Assembly: GCA_003049485.1 (NCBI GenBank) | Contig: PYST01000270.1 | Coordinates: 1 to 55,127, forward strand | DNA from: Ophioceras dolichostomum | Taxonomy: Eukaryota; Ascomycota; Sordariomycetes; Magnaporthales; Ophioceraceae | Direction of reading: 5' to 3' | DNA: 55,127 nucleotides | Shown: positions 13,802-26,597 of the stretch, one piece after another | Layout: each line of letters opens with the position of its first letter | How positions within the stretch are numbered: position 1 is the stretch's first letter | The notes under the pieces: generated by a model | What the model was told of the DNA's origin: nothing | Databases searched by the model: none | What the model saw: the letters and a program-made list of their open reading frames with translations, nothing else | Program-made: the position numbers and the translations under genes

Positions 13802-16800
13802 TCATTGACCCTTGCCCTTTCCCTTTCCCTTCGAGCCCTGCGTCTGTCCCGAACCCGAATCTATGCCCGTGCCTCCAACGAGTGACGACTTCCTCGAGCC
13901 TCCTCCTCCTCCTCCTCCCCCTAGCTCCAGCTTTGCAAATATGTGTCTGACTTCGCGCAGGTTCTCGGGCTGCGTGGACATGGCGGTGGCGTTACGTTCG
14001 TCGGCGAAGGTGCGGATGGCCTGCATGACCGGGCTGAACATCTCGTCGCCGGGCAGCCACCATCGAACGCATGACTGGTCGTCGAACAGCTCGGCCATGC
14101 GAGTGCGCATGCTCAATGGGAATATGTACCTAGGTAGTGTGCGGCAGAGTGTTTCCCGGAGGAGGAGGGTGAGGATGGATTCGGTTAGCGAATGTACCAT
14201 GCTAGCTGTTGTCAGAACAGCGTGTGTTCCCGCACACGCACAGGTACCGAACCAAGCCACGCACGCATGCACGCATGCATGTGTGCGTGGTTTGGTTTGG
14301 TTTCCCCTTTCGCTTGCCTCTGCCCTGTTGCCATTTACCGGGGAATCTCTCGCCCTCGCCCTCGGTCGCCGAGGCCACGACCGCGAAGGGAAACGGGGCG
14401 GGAGGCCTGGATAAATTCGAACTGCATTTTCCCGCCCCGCCACGAGGCACGAATGCACACAACTCAAACGCTTAAAGATTCCCTCCGCGTCTGTATGGTG
14501 TATGCGGTTTATTATGTGATGTGTGTGGCGTGCCACTCGGCAAGAAGAAAAACAAGTAGATGACGCTTGACCTGAAGCAAAATATTCCTAAAAATACTCG
14601 CTCCGAGTCCGGCAAGACCTCTTAATTCTTTTTCTGTTATGCTGACTTATGGATGACGAGCAGGTGGAAGGTGACGGAGAAAGGTGGAAGAGCTTCAAGA
14701 AGCATGAGCGGGAAGAAAAGAAGGCGAGGAGATGAAAGGGGCTGGGGGATCCAAGGGAATCCACGGGAGTCGAAAGGGGGGTGGTCTAAGGAGACCCAGG
14801 ACCAAAGTGAAATGAAGAACAACTTACCCCATCGACTCAAGCAATGCGAACTTCCTTCGAATCCACCTCTGGTGCTTCGCATCGCGCGGAAGAATCAGCG
14901 CCGCAACAGCCAGGCACACTTGCGTGATGACCAAGCTGCCCTTCGGGCTCGATGGCCACAGCTCGATGGCCTCGACGATCCGGCATATGGCGTACGCCTG
15001 GCTCGCCAGCGCGGCTAAAGTCTCGCCTGGGTTTTCGTCTGCGTGTTCGCTTTCATCTAGCGGCGGTGGTCCTCGTGAGCCCGTCGAAACCGCGGCCGCC
15101 TTGCACTTGTGCATGATGACGATCGTGTGCCACTCGCACGCCAGCAAGGTCGCCGGAAACAGCGCGCCGTCGTATAGGGAGCCCGCCTCGACCACGGCCT
15201 CTTCACCAGAGTCTTGCTGCTGCTGGTGTTGCGCCCGGCGCAGGTCCTCCGCTGAGACCAGGTAGGCCGAGTCCTCCAGTGCCGGGTCCCAGCCCTCGCG
15301 CCAGGCGCCCAACCGGTGCTCCAGCAGCGAGTGCTCGGCTGCAAACCCTTCGTCCGAGATCTCGGAGCGTGAGTACCGCTCGAGGAGCACCGAAACCTCG
15401 CGTGAGATGAGACGTAGCCGGGCCGAGCACTCGTCGATCTTCCAGGCCACGTTGGTCGGGTCGCTGGCCGCCAGGGCCTGGAAATGAGCAATGAGAGAGG
15501 TGAACCACTCTTCTGGGAGGGTGGCTGCGAAACCGCCCATCAGGCCGACGAAAACATCGAATCGCATGTACCAGGCTAGGATCGCCCGGCTTGTGGATGT
15601 TTCGACGGCCGTTTGAGGCGTGAAGAGCTGCGTGAGGACTTCGTGGGCGGCTTTTTGGTGACCCGTGAGGTTGTGCCAGTCGCCGAGGTACTCCTGGGCA
15701 TTGTTGTTGTCGATGTAGTGTCGGCTGAGTTAGTGTTACCCACCGAGATGCAACCTACCTCCAGGTAGGATGGATGTTATGGATGTTAGGGGTTGCCGCG
15801 ATCTCTCACCTCTATAGTCGCTAACTGTAAGATCGTCAGCAAAGTCGCCGTATTATGCCTTTCCTTGCGCTTCAGAAAGCTCAGTAGCAGCGTGACGCTC
15901 TTTGTGTAGTACTGCAGAAATTGCTGGATTTTCCCGTTCGGGGAGTATCCGAGGGTGAAATGGTATGCAGCGAAGCCGACCACGGCATAGAGAAGCGCGT
16001 CGTTCTTGACCACCATGCTAGGAAAGATGGCGCGGAAGAAGTCGTCCGAGTCGGTGAGCATGCCGTAGTGGTAGTGTGTGATGTTTTCGACAAAGTATTG
16101 GAGGTAGAACTGAATATCCGGGGGGAAATGAGCCCACTCCACCCGTGAGTTGCTGCCGCTGGCGGTTGGGAACATCAAGCTGGAAGCGTCAGGGAACTGG
16201 TACATGGCTGGGGTCAGACTGCTCGCGGTTCCCGTAGATGTTGTTGGTGAGGATGCCCTGGTGCCTTCTTGGGATGGCGTCTCCGATCCCTGGCGGCCAC
16301 TGCCTGTCGTCACGATGCGCTGGAGGTTGAGTGTCGATGCAGCGCTGGACCGACGGGGTATTGAAGGGTTCCTGAAGGGGGCCTGCTGTGGCTGGCTGTG
16401 CTGCGATGACTCGAGCTCGGGTTCTTCTTCGTCAGGGATTGTGTCGAGCCTTGATTCTTGCTCGAGTTCGTCCTCGTCGTCCTCGTCGTGTGACGAGCCA
16501 GGACTAGCAGTCTGCTGACTGGGGTCTGTTGCTCCGTCCTTTGGCGTTGATGATGACCCAGATCTCGCAGGCGTTTGCGTTTCCGGTGGGTAGACGCATT
16601 CTCGCTTTCCTTTTCGGCACCCTGGTAAGGGTTAGCTTCATTCCGCTCTCGCTCTCGCCCTTCGCTCTTTGACCGAGTAGGAAGACATTTGGAAGGGGGA
16701 GGGACGTGGTTGAAGGGGAGCCATACTGTCGCAAATAGGGCGGTTCTCCGGGCACTTATACAAAACCAGTCAGAGTTCACTTAAGCTCCACACAACTTCG

Positions 16801-17137
16801 AAGGGGGGAGAGTGGACTCGGGCGCAACCTATACCTTCACTCGCCTGCTCCTGCATGTATAGCAACCTGATCTTGTGCGGCGGTGCTTGACGTGGTCGAG
16901 TCCGGTCGCTGATTTCCTTCTGCTTCTTTGGGCCTTCGGGGTACTGAACATGATGGGCTCAGGGAAGCCAGTATAGAATCCTAAATTCTGGTACGGGGGC
17001 GGGATTCCATGGCCGGCACCCATACCGATGGGGGACGCCTGATGCATCGGCGACTGCACATCTTGGGGGTTGAAGCCGGGGTTCTGTCCAACCCCGGACA
17101 TCGAGGAGAGAAACTGATGATAGTTGTAGTCACTCAT
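13802..17137 (-). CDS. Zn2Cys6 transcription factor (fungal-specific)
   Basis: Five exons: 17137..16835, 16754..16727 (28 nt), 16621..15810, 15693..14828 and 14129..13802; 778 residues. Seen: a classic C6 zinc cluster split over three exons, C92-x2-C95-x6-C102-x6-C109-x2-C112-x6-C119, preceded by basic KHRRTRSG and followed by VYPP; an acidic linker (EDDEDELEQE); then a long helical region with LLYAVVGFAAYHFTLGYSP, TILQLATIEEYLGDW and GYIFPLSMRTRMAELF, like the fungal transcription-factor regulatory domains. Gly-, Ser- and Lys-rich low complexity forms the C-terminus. Role: a nuclear DNA-binding regulator; targets cannot be read from sequence. The last intron is very long (698 nt). A downstream-strand alternative acceptor at 14202/14201 is also in frame and would insert 24 residues. 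I chose 14129 because it joins ESMG to YIFPLSM, which reads as one conserved block. Confidence 0.85.
14130..14827 (-). other. 698-nt intron of the Zn2Cys6 gene
   Basis: Donor GTAAGT, acceptor ACTACCTAG. It contains a GCATGCACGCATGCAT-type alternating stretch near 14265-14281 and GGTTT repeats near 14287-14301. A second in-frame acceptor (GCTAG, exon from 14201) lies 72 nt upstream of the chosen one. Confidence 0.6.
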
Positions 17138-20100
17138 CGTTGATAACAACCGTTTGACCGTTTGAGGCGCCTGTGACCGAGGGTAGGAGTGATGAGTCGG
17201 GTGTGTTCGTGGAGCGGAAATGACAGTGGTAGTCGAGTGGCAAAGATGGGATCGCGGGGTGCGTCGCACTCGGATGCTGAAGAGCAGTTTTTTTTATAGA
17301 GGAGAGCAAGAAAGATATGAAGTAAAGGCCTCTAGCAACCCCATGAGCCCACGCCACAACAAACTTTTCTCCCCTCGAGGAAGCGAGAATATCCGGCGAG
17401 GGTGCCGTTCTTGATGATAGATTTGGCAGGCTGGAGGACTCGGGTGATCCTCAGGTGATGGGCAAGCGCGAACCTCCCCCTCTTCTATCGAAGAGTGGGA
17501 GGTCGGGCTACGTGGTAGAAAGGAAGGAAGTTAGAGTGCTCAGGAGCGGAGTGGGGGGAGGCAAGTTTTGAGAGAGCGAAATCAGAGCGTGAGCAGGCCA
17601 AGGCCGGCCTGGTTGCCTCGCGCTTGCTGATGTCTGGATGGGCCCGGCAAGAGACAGGGTGTCGACTCGTCCACAGGGATTCCGTGAAGGCTCTTCCCCC
17701 CTAACCGCTGGTACGTTTTATTGCATCCAGCGATCCTGCGTGAATAGCACCACCGCGAAGACCTATGGCAATATCGTCCCCAGTCCTTTTGCTGGGACTT
17801 CAGGGAAGGAGACGGCAATGGACCGAACAACTAAAGGATGGTGGTGGTGGGGATATATGGAAAGAGTTAAGGGTTCGCGGTGCCCGCCACGTCTTCGCAG
17901 AATAACCCTGAACGCAACGGCGCTGCCGCCAGTTTGATTTGCGCCCAATCTCGGAGGGATAAGATGGTAGCAGGGTCAAGGGATGGATGACTTCGAAAAT
18001 GTCTAACCGGTGGGGCTGGGAAAGGGTACCTAGGGAGGGAGGGGGAGGTGTGCCGGGCAGGTGGATGGAGGAAGATGGTGCCGCCGCCCACAACGAGGGT
18101 GTCAACAGTCAAGGTTGTCTAATATTGGATGCCGAAAGTCTGGCCGGCCTCCGAGAATCTAGGACGCCGTGGAACGAATATGGGTTTCGAGACAAGCGGA
18201 GGCGTCCGAGATGTCGAAGTAAGGATGTGATATAATGCTTCCTGATGATGTTGACGGCTGTGGAGGGCCGAAGGGACGGGCAGAGAAGGCGGAGAAGGCG
18301 GAGACGGCGGAGAAGGCAAGTTGAAGCGTCCAATCCAGAGTCAACAGGGTAGGCGCCGTGGTAAAGGTTTTGACATTCCCGGTTAATATTCAGGATCCAG
18401 GGATTGGGCAGGACTTGTATCTGGTCCACTGGATCTAGATGGCCGGGGAGAGCCGCTGCATGTAGCTTGTAGCGGCAGCTAGGTACCTGTACCCTCCGTG
18501 AGAGCTGTCGGTCAGATGCTGGGGCTGGTGTTTTTGCTGGTTCCGGTGGTCCTGACAGGTGGTCAGGTTATATTGTGGTTGCGGTAGCGGTCGTGCTGAG
18601 CTCGACAGGCTCCACGGACGAATAGCAAGGCGCCGTTGCGGTGCCCACGCACAACGTAGTTTTTCTGAAGACCTGGCCTGGGCGAGACGCGCCCCTCTCC
18701 GAGAACCAAGAATAGCGCAGCAGCACTGAAAGATTTTGCGAATCCGGCCACACTGATCCTCCAATGAAGGGGATTCCTCCAACGAGTGGCGACGGGGATG
18801 GCCAAGAACCGCAAGTGACCTGTGCAGATCGAAAGCAACGGCAGCCGGTCTTGTCAGAGCCGCGGCCAAAAAGTATACGAGCTTTCGAGGAAGGCAGTTT
18901 CGTAGCACGACGCTGATCTCAGTGGCGTGAACGGAACAAGGTGCGTATGGTGTAGTTGTAGTACGTGGAGCATGGGACGAAGACAAGGTTGCTTCGGTGC
19001 ATCCAAAGAAGGCCTTGGAGGAGGCCGGCCGTGTCGAGAATCTGAGATCGCAACCGACCTCTGGTGCTGGAGATGGATGGTAGTTGTTCTAGAGCTGGAT
19101 GAGGGAGATGAGCATGGCCCAGTCTAGGCGGATAGATGACAGGGTTGGCAGAGCAGGGTGGGCATGGCAAAGGGGGTACTTGGTACTCAAGCAGAGACAT
19201 GTATAACTGCGAAAGCGGCGACGGCGGAGACTGCGGTAGCCACAGCAGGTCAACGCCAGATAACAGCAGCACAGTCCCGCATCTTAAGGTACATGTAGGT
19301 GGGCATTTGCTGCGAGCAGGGCTGGTGGTGTGGATGGATGTAGGGGTTGTTGGATGGGATGGATGAGATGGGTGTGTGGACAAGAACCTACCTCTACATA
19401 TTCCGTACCGTGCAGGATTACGATCTGGGAGGCGCAAAGGGAGTGTAGTATACTGCAATGTTGGGTCTGGGTCAGCCCGCCACTGTTCCACGGAGTGCCC
19501 CCGTTTTTGGGGTGGTCGAGCCGCGGGAGTGGCACTCTCGTCCAGGGTGGTATGGGGCCCTCCACGGAGCCAAGCGCGCTCTGCGCGGGGGTGGTTGAGT
19601 TTTAAGATGTTCTGACCCCTCTAACATGCCGTTTTTGACGGAGACTTGTGATCTGAAGAAGGAATAGTGATCTGAGAGACAGCAGCAGAGGTTTGCTCTG
19701 TTTTGTCTGCTTCTGGTGGTCTTGAAAGTGTATCATTCCACCGAAGACCTTTCTGTAGAGAGACAGCTGTCTCGATCGGGAGGCCCAGAATGGGGAGGAC
19801 CGTAGAGAGCAGAGAAGGATTGGATTGCAATATGGATGCGTCGTGATATCGGCGTGGACTTGCTTGACGGCGGAATCTGCAGCTGTATAGGCAAGGCGGT
19901 ATATGGTGTGTCCGGCGACAGACAACCGTGATCTTTCGGCCGAGGCGAGGAGCCAACAGACCAGCCAGCGGGGACGGATCTAGATTAGTCTCGCTGCCTC
20001 TTATGGTCTGTCGCATAATAGGACCGTAGAGCAAATATGGGTGACAAGAAAGCTAGGGAAAGCAGTCCGTAACTCCCAGAACTCCTAGCACACACAGTAC

Positions 20101-21547
20101 GCAGTACAGGCACGCATGTAGCTATGCTAGCCTATGACGAGCTCATACACACTGCGAGGGTGTGTTGGTGTGTGCTTGAGTGTGTGTGTGGGTGGGTGGA
20201 CCTGTGGATGGATATGCGGTTGCGATGGGGTTCGGGCTCAGGAGCAGGCGTTCAGGTCAAGAGTCAACGCCCGACGCATGCATGGCGCCTGTTCCAGCGG
20301 TCCAAAACCTCCGCCAGCCCGTACCCCTAGCCAGAAGCCAGGAGGCAAGCTGGAAAAAGGAAGGCGATGGCGGCAGGGACGAGGCTGCTTCCGGGCTGCT
20401 CCAGGATATGCAGGCTACATGTGCAATGTCGACACTCCAGGGTGTTGGGAGCCGGGAGTGGAGCCGGCCAGAAGTGACAGGTCGAGAGGGGGCAAGGGCA
20501 TTGGCATTGCAACGGTTTCTGGTGGGCGAGACTAGACGAGACATCGACCTCCTCTGCCGCCACCGCTAGTCTAACGAGGGTTTGCCCATCACATCTTGCC
20601 GGAGAGGTCAACCCCGCGGCAAGTCCTCACTGCCACGGGGAAATGTGTTTGCTTTTCTTTTGTTCTTCACACGGGTACATACACGGGGTATATGCATGTA
20701 GGTACTTTGTGGCTGGCAGTAGGCAGGCTGGCGCACCATTCAGCACCGTCTCTAGCCCTCATTCATCGAAGGGGACCAAGGGGGACAGACTGGGGGCTGA
20801 AAGGGAAAGGGTGGGGAGGAGGTGTGAGGGCAGCCACATGGTTGGACTGGTAAAGGTCGCCGAGAGATACGTAGTTCTTCCCATCAATCTCATGTCTGCC
20901 TGCACATATTCCGTGGATGTTATTGCCCAAGGTTGCTCTTGCTCGGCGGGTCATCCTTCTTGTGTGGTGTGCGACGGTTTGGTACCGATGTGATGGTTTG
21001 CAAGGTATTGTAAGGCACGGATATAGTATAGATGTACAATGGGACATGGGAGGTACTGCGGTTTCGAAGATGGAGTACATCGACGTCTTCGCAAGGTGGC
21101 ACTGCACTGGCACTATACAACTCCACTCCGTCCGGGGAGCCCGCGCCTAGCCCGAGGATCATATCAAGGCGACAAAGGCTAGCGTTGCAGGGTTACAAGA
21201 CTTGCAAGACTTGCAAGGGAATGGAAGGGTATTGAAATCGGACGGTTTGATCGACGGAGGTCGAGGGCAACGCAACGAGCAATCTCGGTGCGGATCTATG
21301 GTTGTTCGGATTTTGGCCCTGGAGGTGGCCAGCCTGCCTGCCTGCCAGCTTCCAAGCTGAAGTTGGGTCTGTCCAAACAGGGTCCACGCTTGTATGCTGC
21401 TGGTTCGCGGCATGCGATTCGCACTACAGGAACTCTGAGACATGACAGACGCCAGCTCGATCCCCAAGCATCAAGCCCAAGCAAGTGGGGTCAGGGGTGT
21501 GAGCAACGGCCAGGTGATTCAAGATAGTAGCACCAAGATCAAGTAGT

Positions 21548-21583
21548 AGTCGTACCTACCTACCCAGGTATGTACCTACTTAA
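21548..21583. repeat. ACCTACC/GGTAGGT-type element
   Basis: A cluster of ACCTACC and AGGTA words arranged as imperfect inverted repeats (TACCTACCTACCCAGGTATG). It is one of the dispersed copies of the CCTAGGTACC family noted in findings. Confidence 0.6.
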
Positions 21584-24500
21584 GGCATGGTGCAATTTTC
21601 GAAGGGATATCTAGGTTGTTACCTGTCTGCCTAGGGAGGGGAGATGGCTCCTCGACGGGCACTAGCAATGATCGGTTTGGGTTTCCTTGTCCTACCTCCC
21701 TCAGATACCGAGGTAGGGAGACCAGGTTGTGTGTAAGGTCGGTTAGGGAAAGGTAAGGGGAGGCTAGAAGGGATGAACATCAGAAGGGGCTCTGGATCGC
21801 ATGGTTAATCAGATTTGTTTGTGATCCTCATCAATTTCGTCGCTGTCCCAACTAAGTACTCTGCTGGTCCACCTGCCAGCAATGAGTGTCCGTTTGGTAC
21901 ACTAGCTGTGCATTTTGGTGCAGTTTGGATCGACAGGAACAGCTTCAGGTCGGCTGCTGCTCGCCCGAATGAGTTCAGTGTGGAGCCGGTGACCTGACTT
22001 GACTTGACCATTTCCAACAGCCGCTGGTTGCTTGACATAACATACCACTTGGCATTGCTGTGGCGTCTGTCTGTCTCGACTTGACTCTTTAAGTCACCTA
22101 TGGGGTTTTGCCAAGTTCGTCTTGTTGGAGGAATGGATGGGATTGATGCAACCCAGGTGTGCCGCAAGGAGGGTTAGTGCTGTGGGTTTGACTTTTAACG
22201 CCTCGTCGTTGATACGACTCTTGGAAACAACGAACTCGGGAAAATTTGTGCACATTAGTCGTCATTGAGAAGACAATATAATTCGTACATACAAGAGCGA
22301 AGTGGGAGAAGTCTTGACCAGCGACAGGGTCGTGATCAAGGATCATCGGTGGAGAACAGCAAAAAGGGACACTAAAGGTTGTGGCTTAAGGCATGAGCAG
22401 ATGACAGCGCGAGGACTACTCGAGAGGGCAATCCGCCCTCCTGCATATGGTCGCAATTTCAACAGTCCCTTACAGGACTTCCGGATGCTGCTCCAGTGGC
22501 CTTGCGATCCACGCTTGAAGCTTGACTGGTAGGAGCTCATGGGAGCACAGCTATGGCAGTACGGGAGTGGAGAGTAACGTACCGGTACGAAGCAGGTTTG
22601 ATGGGGTACTTCTCACCTAGGAATTGGCACAGACGAAGACCGGCGGCTGCACTCCACATCCACAGCGAACGAACGGCTCGAGCGAGTACAGAAACCAGAC
22701 TTGAGCGCCATATCGAGACATGAAGTCGTCGTCCCTACTGTCGGGCAGTGGGGATGCCGTGTAAGAAAGTCGTGCAGAGGGGTGTAGGGTGTGCAGGGGA
22801 TGCGAGCAGGGAAAAAGGACAGGGAGGGCCACAATGAGGGAGCAAGGAGGGGCAAAAAAGAGAGACCCACGTCTGGAATGCGATAGCACACCACTACCGG
22901 GATTGCTCCTGCCCGCACTATGGCAAATTTGAGGCACCACGAAAGTGCACGGCTGAGGCGAGCGGGAAGAAAAGTCCAGTCTGGCTGGCAGCAGAATCCC
23001 AAAATAATCCAGAAAGATCAGACGAAAATCACGTGCGGATTGACAACCGCAATCGCCTTGTGATGTCTCCCGGTCGCGTTATGCTCGTGCACGAACCCTA
23101 AACAGCTCAGGGGTGCAGCCGGTGGGCATCCTACGGCATGTGGGCTCTTCTTTTTGTCTGTGCGTGGCCAATCAGTCCCGTTACAGCCTCCAGCTTCCAC
23201 ATGCCTTCCTCCTTCCCCCACTAGATTCCGATCACCATCAGGTCTACAGGTAGATGCTCGATGCGCCATGCTTCGATGTGCAACGAACACCCCCTCCCGC
23301 CAGCACAAACCCATGGATGGATGAAAGGAACCTCAAAATGGAATTGGTACCTGCATGCGGGGCTACTACCGAGATGTGGAAAAGCTGCCTACCTCGCCGG
23401 CAAGACGCCGGTCAGAGGGCACTCGAGCAGACGCAAGGAAGCATAACAGTCGTGAGCGAGAGGACGCCCACAGCACCAAGCCCACACACATTATGGCGTG
23501 GTTCCAGAAGGACTCGACGTATTCCCTCGGTATTTTTGCCGCGTTACTCCAGGGAGGCGTCGTAGCTAGTGGTGGGGGGGACCGGAACCAGCGGCGCAAC
23601 GCCTTTCTGGAACATTTAGCACAGCTGGGACATCTGGGTCGTCGACATTGCGAAATGAGCTCTTATGCACGGGTGCCGTGGGTGGACGTGTAGAAAGATC
23701 CCTCCACCGCCAACCGCGACTAGCAGCACTCGCGCCGAGATTCGTAGGATACCTCGCGCGTGAGGTCGTGGTGATGCTAACCGTGTCAGGTGAAGTCCCT
23801 GTTACCCTCCCGAAAACTCTCTGGGGCGACGCCAACGCTCGAGGGCCTGTCGTGGTTGTTGAGAGTCACTGGGGCCGGCCATCCGGACGTAGTACCATTG
23901 CGGGGGAGCTAGGACTCGGGGTGACTTGATGAGACGGCTTTGGAACGCTGAGGCCACGGACCAAACCCGTTAAACTGGCCTTTTTGTCACCTCATACCAC
24001 TGGCGTCCGTCTCCTTGCAGCCAACAGTGAGTAAAGTGAACGTGAGTGAAGCTTCAACCTCAAGGGCTTCAACATTCATGGGCCCAACTGCACACAATCG
24101 GCCAATATCATAGCAGTTCGAGCCGGCCCTATTATTGGCAGGAGCATCATTTGGGACGGGATCGACAGCATGCTTCACAAGTTGCATACCTAAGGTACCT
24201 CCAATTCAGAGAGGGCCCGGGTCGTCTGGTATCCAATCGAAGCACGGACTCGGCTCCCGGCAACGGACACGCACCTGTCAGGTCCAGCTGGCTCGCTCCA
24301 GGCCTTCGTTGCACCGTCCCAGACAATCGGCACTGCTTTGAGCCTTGATCCTGTACCACAAGGGTCCAACTGATGAAGGCGCCTAACCTGATGTCGGAAT
24401 TCTAGCCCCGAGCAACTTTCCGGAAATTGAAGGGGACCCCGAACCCACGATAGCATGATCGGACTGTTCTCGAGGCCGGTGAGTGACGCAAAGATCGCAA

Positions 24501-24869
24501 TGATCCCCCGCCCAAAGACAATGATCTCCTCTGCCGGCCGCCAAAAGCTCGCCCGATCGATCCTCCACCAAAACCTTTCCTTCCTCAGATTTTCCCCCCT
24601 TCAACACGACAACGACACAACGTCGCCGCTTCTCATCATCTACCAGCGGCTCGGGATGTCTCCTATTAGCAGCTTCTTCTCCGGCCGAAAAGATGACAAG
24701 CTGCGAGCTGCAGGTCTTGGCGTGAGCAACAATCTTGCGGCCTGCTCTCAATGGACTCCCGCAGCCCGCGTCGTCGCAATCACAACAATCCAATACCCCT
24801 TCTCATGGCCGAGAACACGGCCGAGGAATCAGAAGTCGTCATATCCATCGCGCCCCTGAATATCTGAAT

Positions 24870-25249
24870 ATGCACCAACGCCCCCGCCTGCAGACCTTCT
24901 GCCATGATATTTTTGATGGTCTGGTATCTATCACCTCCCTAGGTACCCGGTGCTCTCTCCTTTCTTCTTGCAGGATAACTTTTTGGCAGAAGCCCAAGCA
25001 ATAGCGGGAAAGGCGGAACTCATTATCGGCAGATTCGAAGTTGCGGCCTGCCCCGAGATCGCTACGCGTCCTATACCAGGCCCGACTATCATTTGGAGCG
25101 CCCAAGCGAATACCGCCTGGTTGTTATGGATGCGGCTACTAAGCCTATCTGCGACCCTCCCCTACACCTGCCATCATCATCAACGTTTTGAACAGCAACA
25201 ATGTGAAAGAGGAAATGGAATCCGGGCCCGTGTTGCCGACTCCGGATGA
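24870..25249 (+). other. Weak candidate small gene or gene remnant
   Basis: An ATG at 24870, a possible 50-nt intron (24924..24973, donor GTATCT, acceptor TTGCAG) and an open second exon to 25249 would give 109 residues, with the stretch DNFLAEAQAIAGKAELIIGR at the start of exon 2. Overlapping frames at 25030-25195 (with RDRYASYTRPDYHLERPSEY) and 25143-25325 (with VLPTPDEIKKRSVSRDG) also look protein-like. The signal could therefore be a decayed or frameshifted gene rather than this exact model. I recognise no family. Confidence 0.15.
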
Positions 25250-26597
25250 GATTAAGAAGAGGTCTGTGAGCCGCGACGGGATATTAAACTGCGGGGAGAG
25301 CATATTAGACGACTGTCACATGTAGTGGTTCTGGAAGCCGGAAGGGCTCGCTCACTTGTGCGTCAGGCAGTAGGTGAGATGCAACAATTGTGATGTCAAC
25401 TTCAAAGACCCCGTTCCACCACAGAGATGAAATTAAGAAGGCTTCTATGCCGTGTCCCGGAACTCTAACCTTGTTTGTTAGCTTGTGTGGTTCCTGTTTG
25501 TCACACTCATGAGCGGGTTCCTGATCATCGATTTCCGGACTCCAGGTTACTCTGTCACACTGGCGGTTGAAGTCGTAAATCAATAAACCCAATTGAGCCT
25601 ATCCCCGAACTAGCCGTCGGATTCGGGGCCCGCGAGCATCTCTGCCGGGTCAGGTTGAGTCGGGAGAGATGGTTGCAATGGGCAATCCCATCCATCTAGG
25701 TATTCGACTCCCTCCACTTAGTACAGAAAAGCACGACATCTACCCTACCTCTATTATGTGCCTTCCTAGGTACCTCCCGGCCCTACCTGAGCATGCAGGA
25801 GGTATCTATCTTTGTAAACATCGACCTAGACGGCTGTTCCATGTAAATGGGTGACGTACGCCTGCGGCCCGCAACGAATAGTGCTATATGTACAAAGCAG
25901 GACGAAGTCGCACACGGGACAACATAATGGAAGACCTAACATCAACGTACAGGGACGCGGCTCGGTCCTCCTCTCCGGGACGCGTTCGGTTGGTCCTGGT
26001 GAGCCACAGCGACCGGCACCGGGAGGCTTATCACTGTGTTGTGGCTTATTAGTCACTGCAAGAGGGGGCCGTGTGTCGCCCGGCGATAGAGGCAAGTGCA
26101 CCAGCCAGATCGGGCGACAAGGGGGAAGGGGCAACTGTCAGTCAAGTCACGTTTCAACATCGACTCATCGCTCGCGCCCTTTTGTAAGCTTTTCAGCCTC
26201 GGGTTCGACAACCTCTGAATCGGATAGGGAAGAACTGCATGCCATTCTGCAAACCAAAGCTGATTTTCGGTATTTGTGATTGAGAGGGTTCCATGCCGGA
26301 CAATGAACAACCCCTGATCACAAATTGAAGCGCTTGCTCGACCGTAACGGAAAAGAAGACCAAAAACCGGAGCAACCAGCAGACGGGAAAACGAGCACAT
26401 CCACCGCCTCTCAATGGCCGAGGCCGCATAGAACCAAGAAGAGAAAACAAACCAATCATTCAGCCTTTGCCTGAGCGTGGGCCTTGTATTGTTTATTTTC
26501 CCACGTTTGTCGGCGCGGCAGACCAGAAACGGGAAAACTCATCGGCCTGTCATCGGCCTCTGTCATTCGGCATCTCACGACCTCAATTTCAGCAGAG

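Larger units (their letters stand above)
17138..26597. other. 9.4-kb gene-poor region upstream of the Zn2Cys6 gene
   Basis: Divergent space between the transcription factor and the MOSC gene. I find no convincing gene. Open frames are short, overlap on all frames and show no motifs. Short CCTAGGTACC-type elements occur at about 18028, 18480, 21548-21583, 24190, 24945 and 25766. A weak candidate small gene at 24870-25249 is listed separately. The simplest reading is long regulatory DNA and leader for the transcription factor. Confidence 0.5.

Noticed and set aside
21805..22167. 120-codon minus frame
   Set aside because: No recognisable motif and no splice partners; overlaps another open frame on plus.
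23648..23929. 93-codon plus frame with a hydrophobic Val-rich part
   Set aside because: No start context, no domain, no continuing exon; treated as noise in the gene-poor region.
26484..26597. Upstream extension of the MOSC reading frame
   Set aside because: It starts at TTG, encodes no recognisable sequence, and the anchor segment follows the ATG at 26598 directly.
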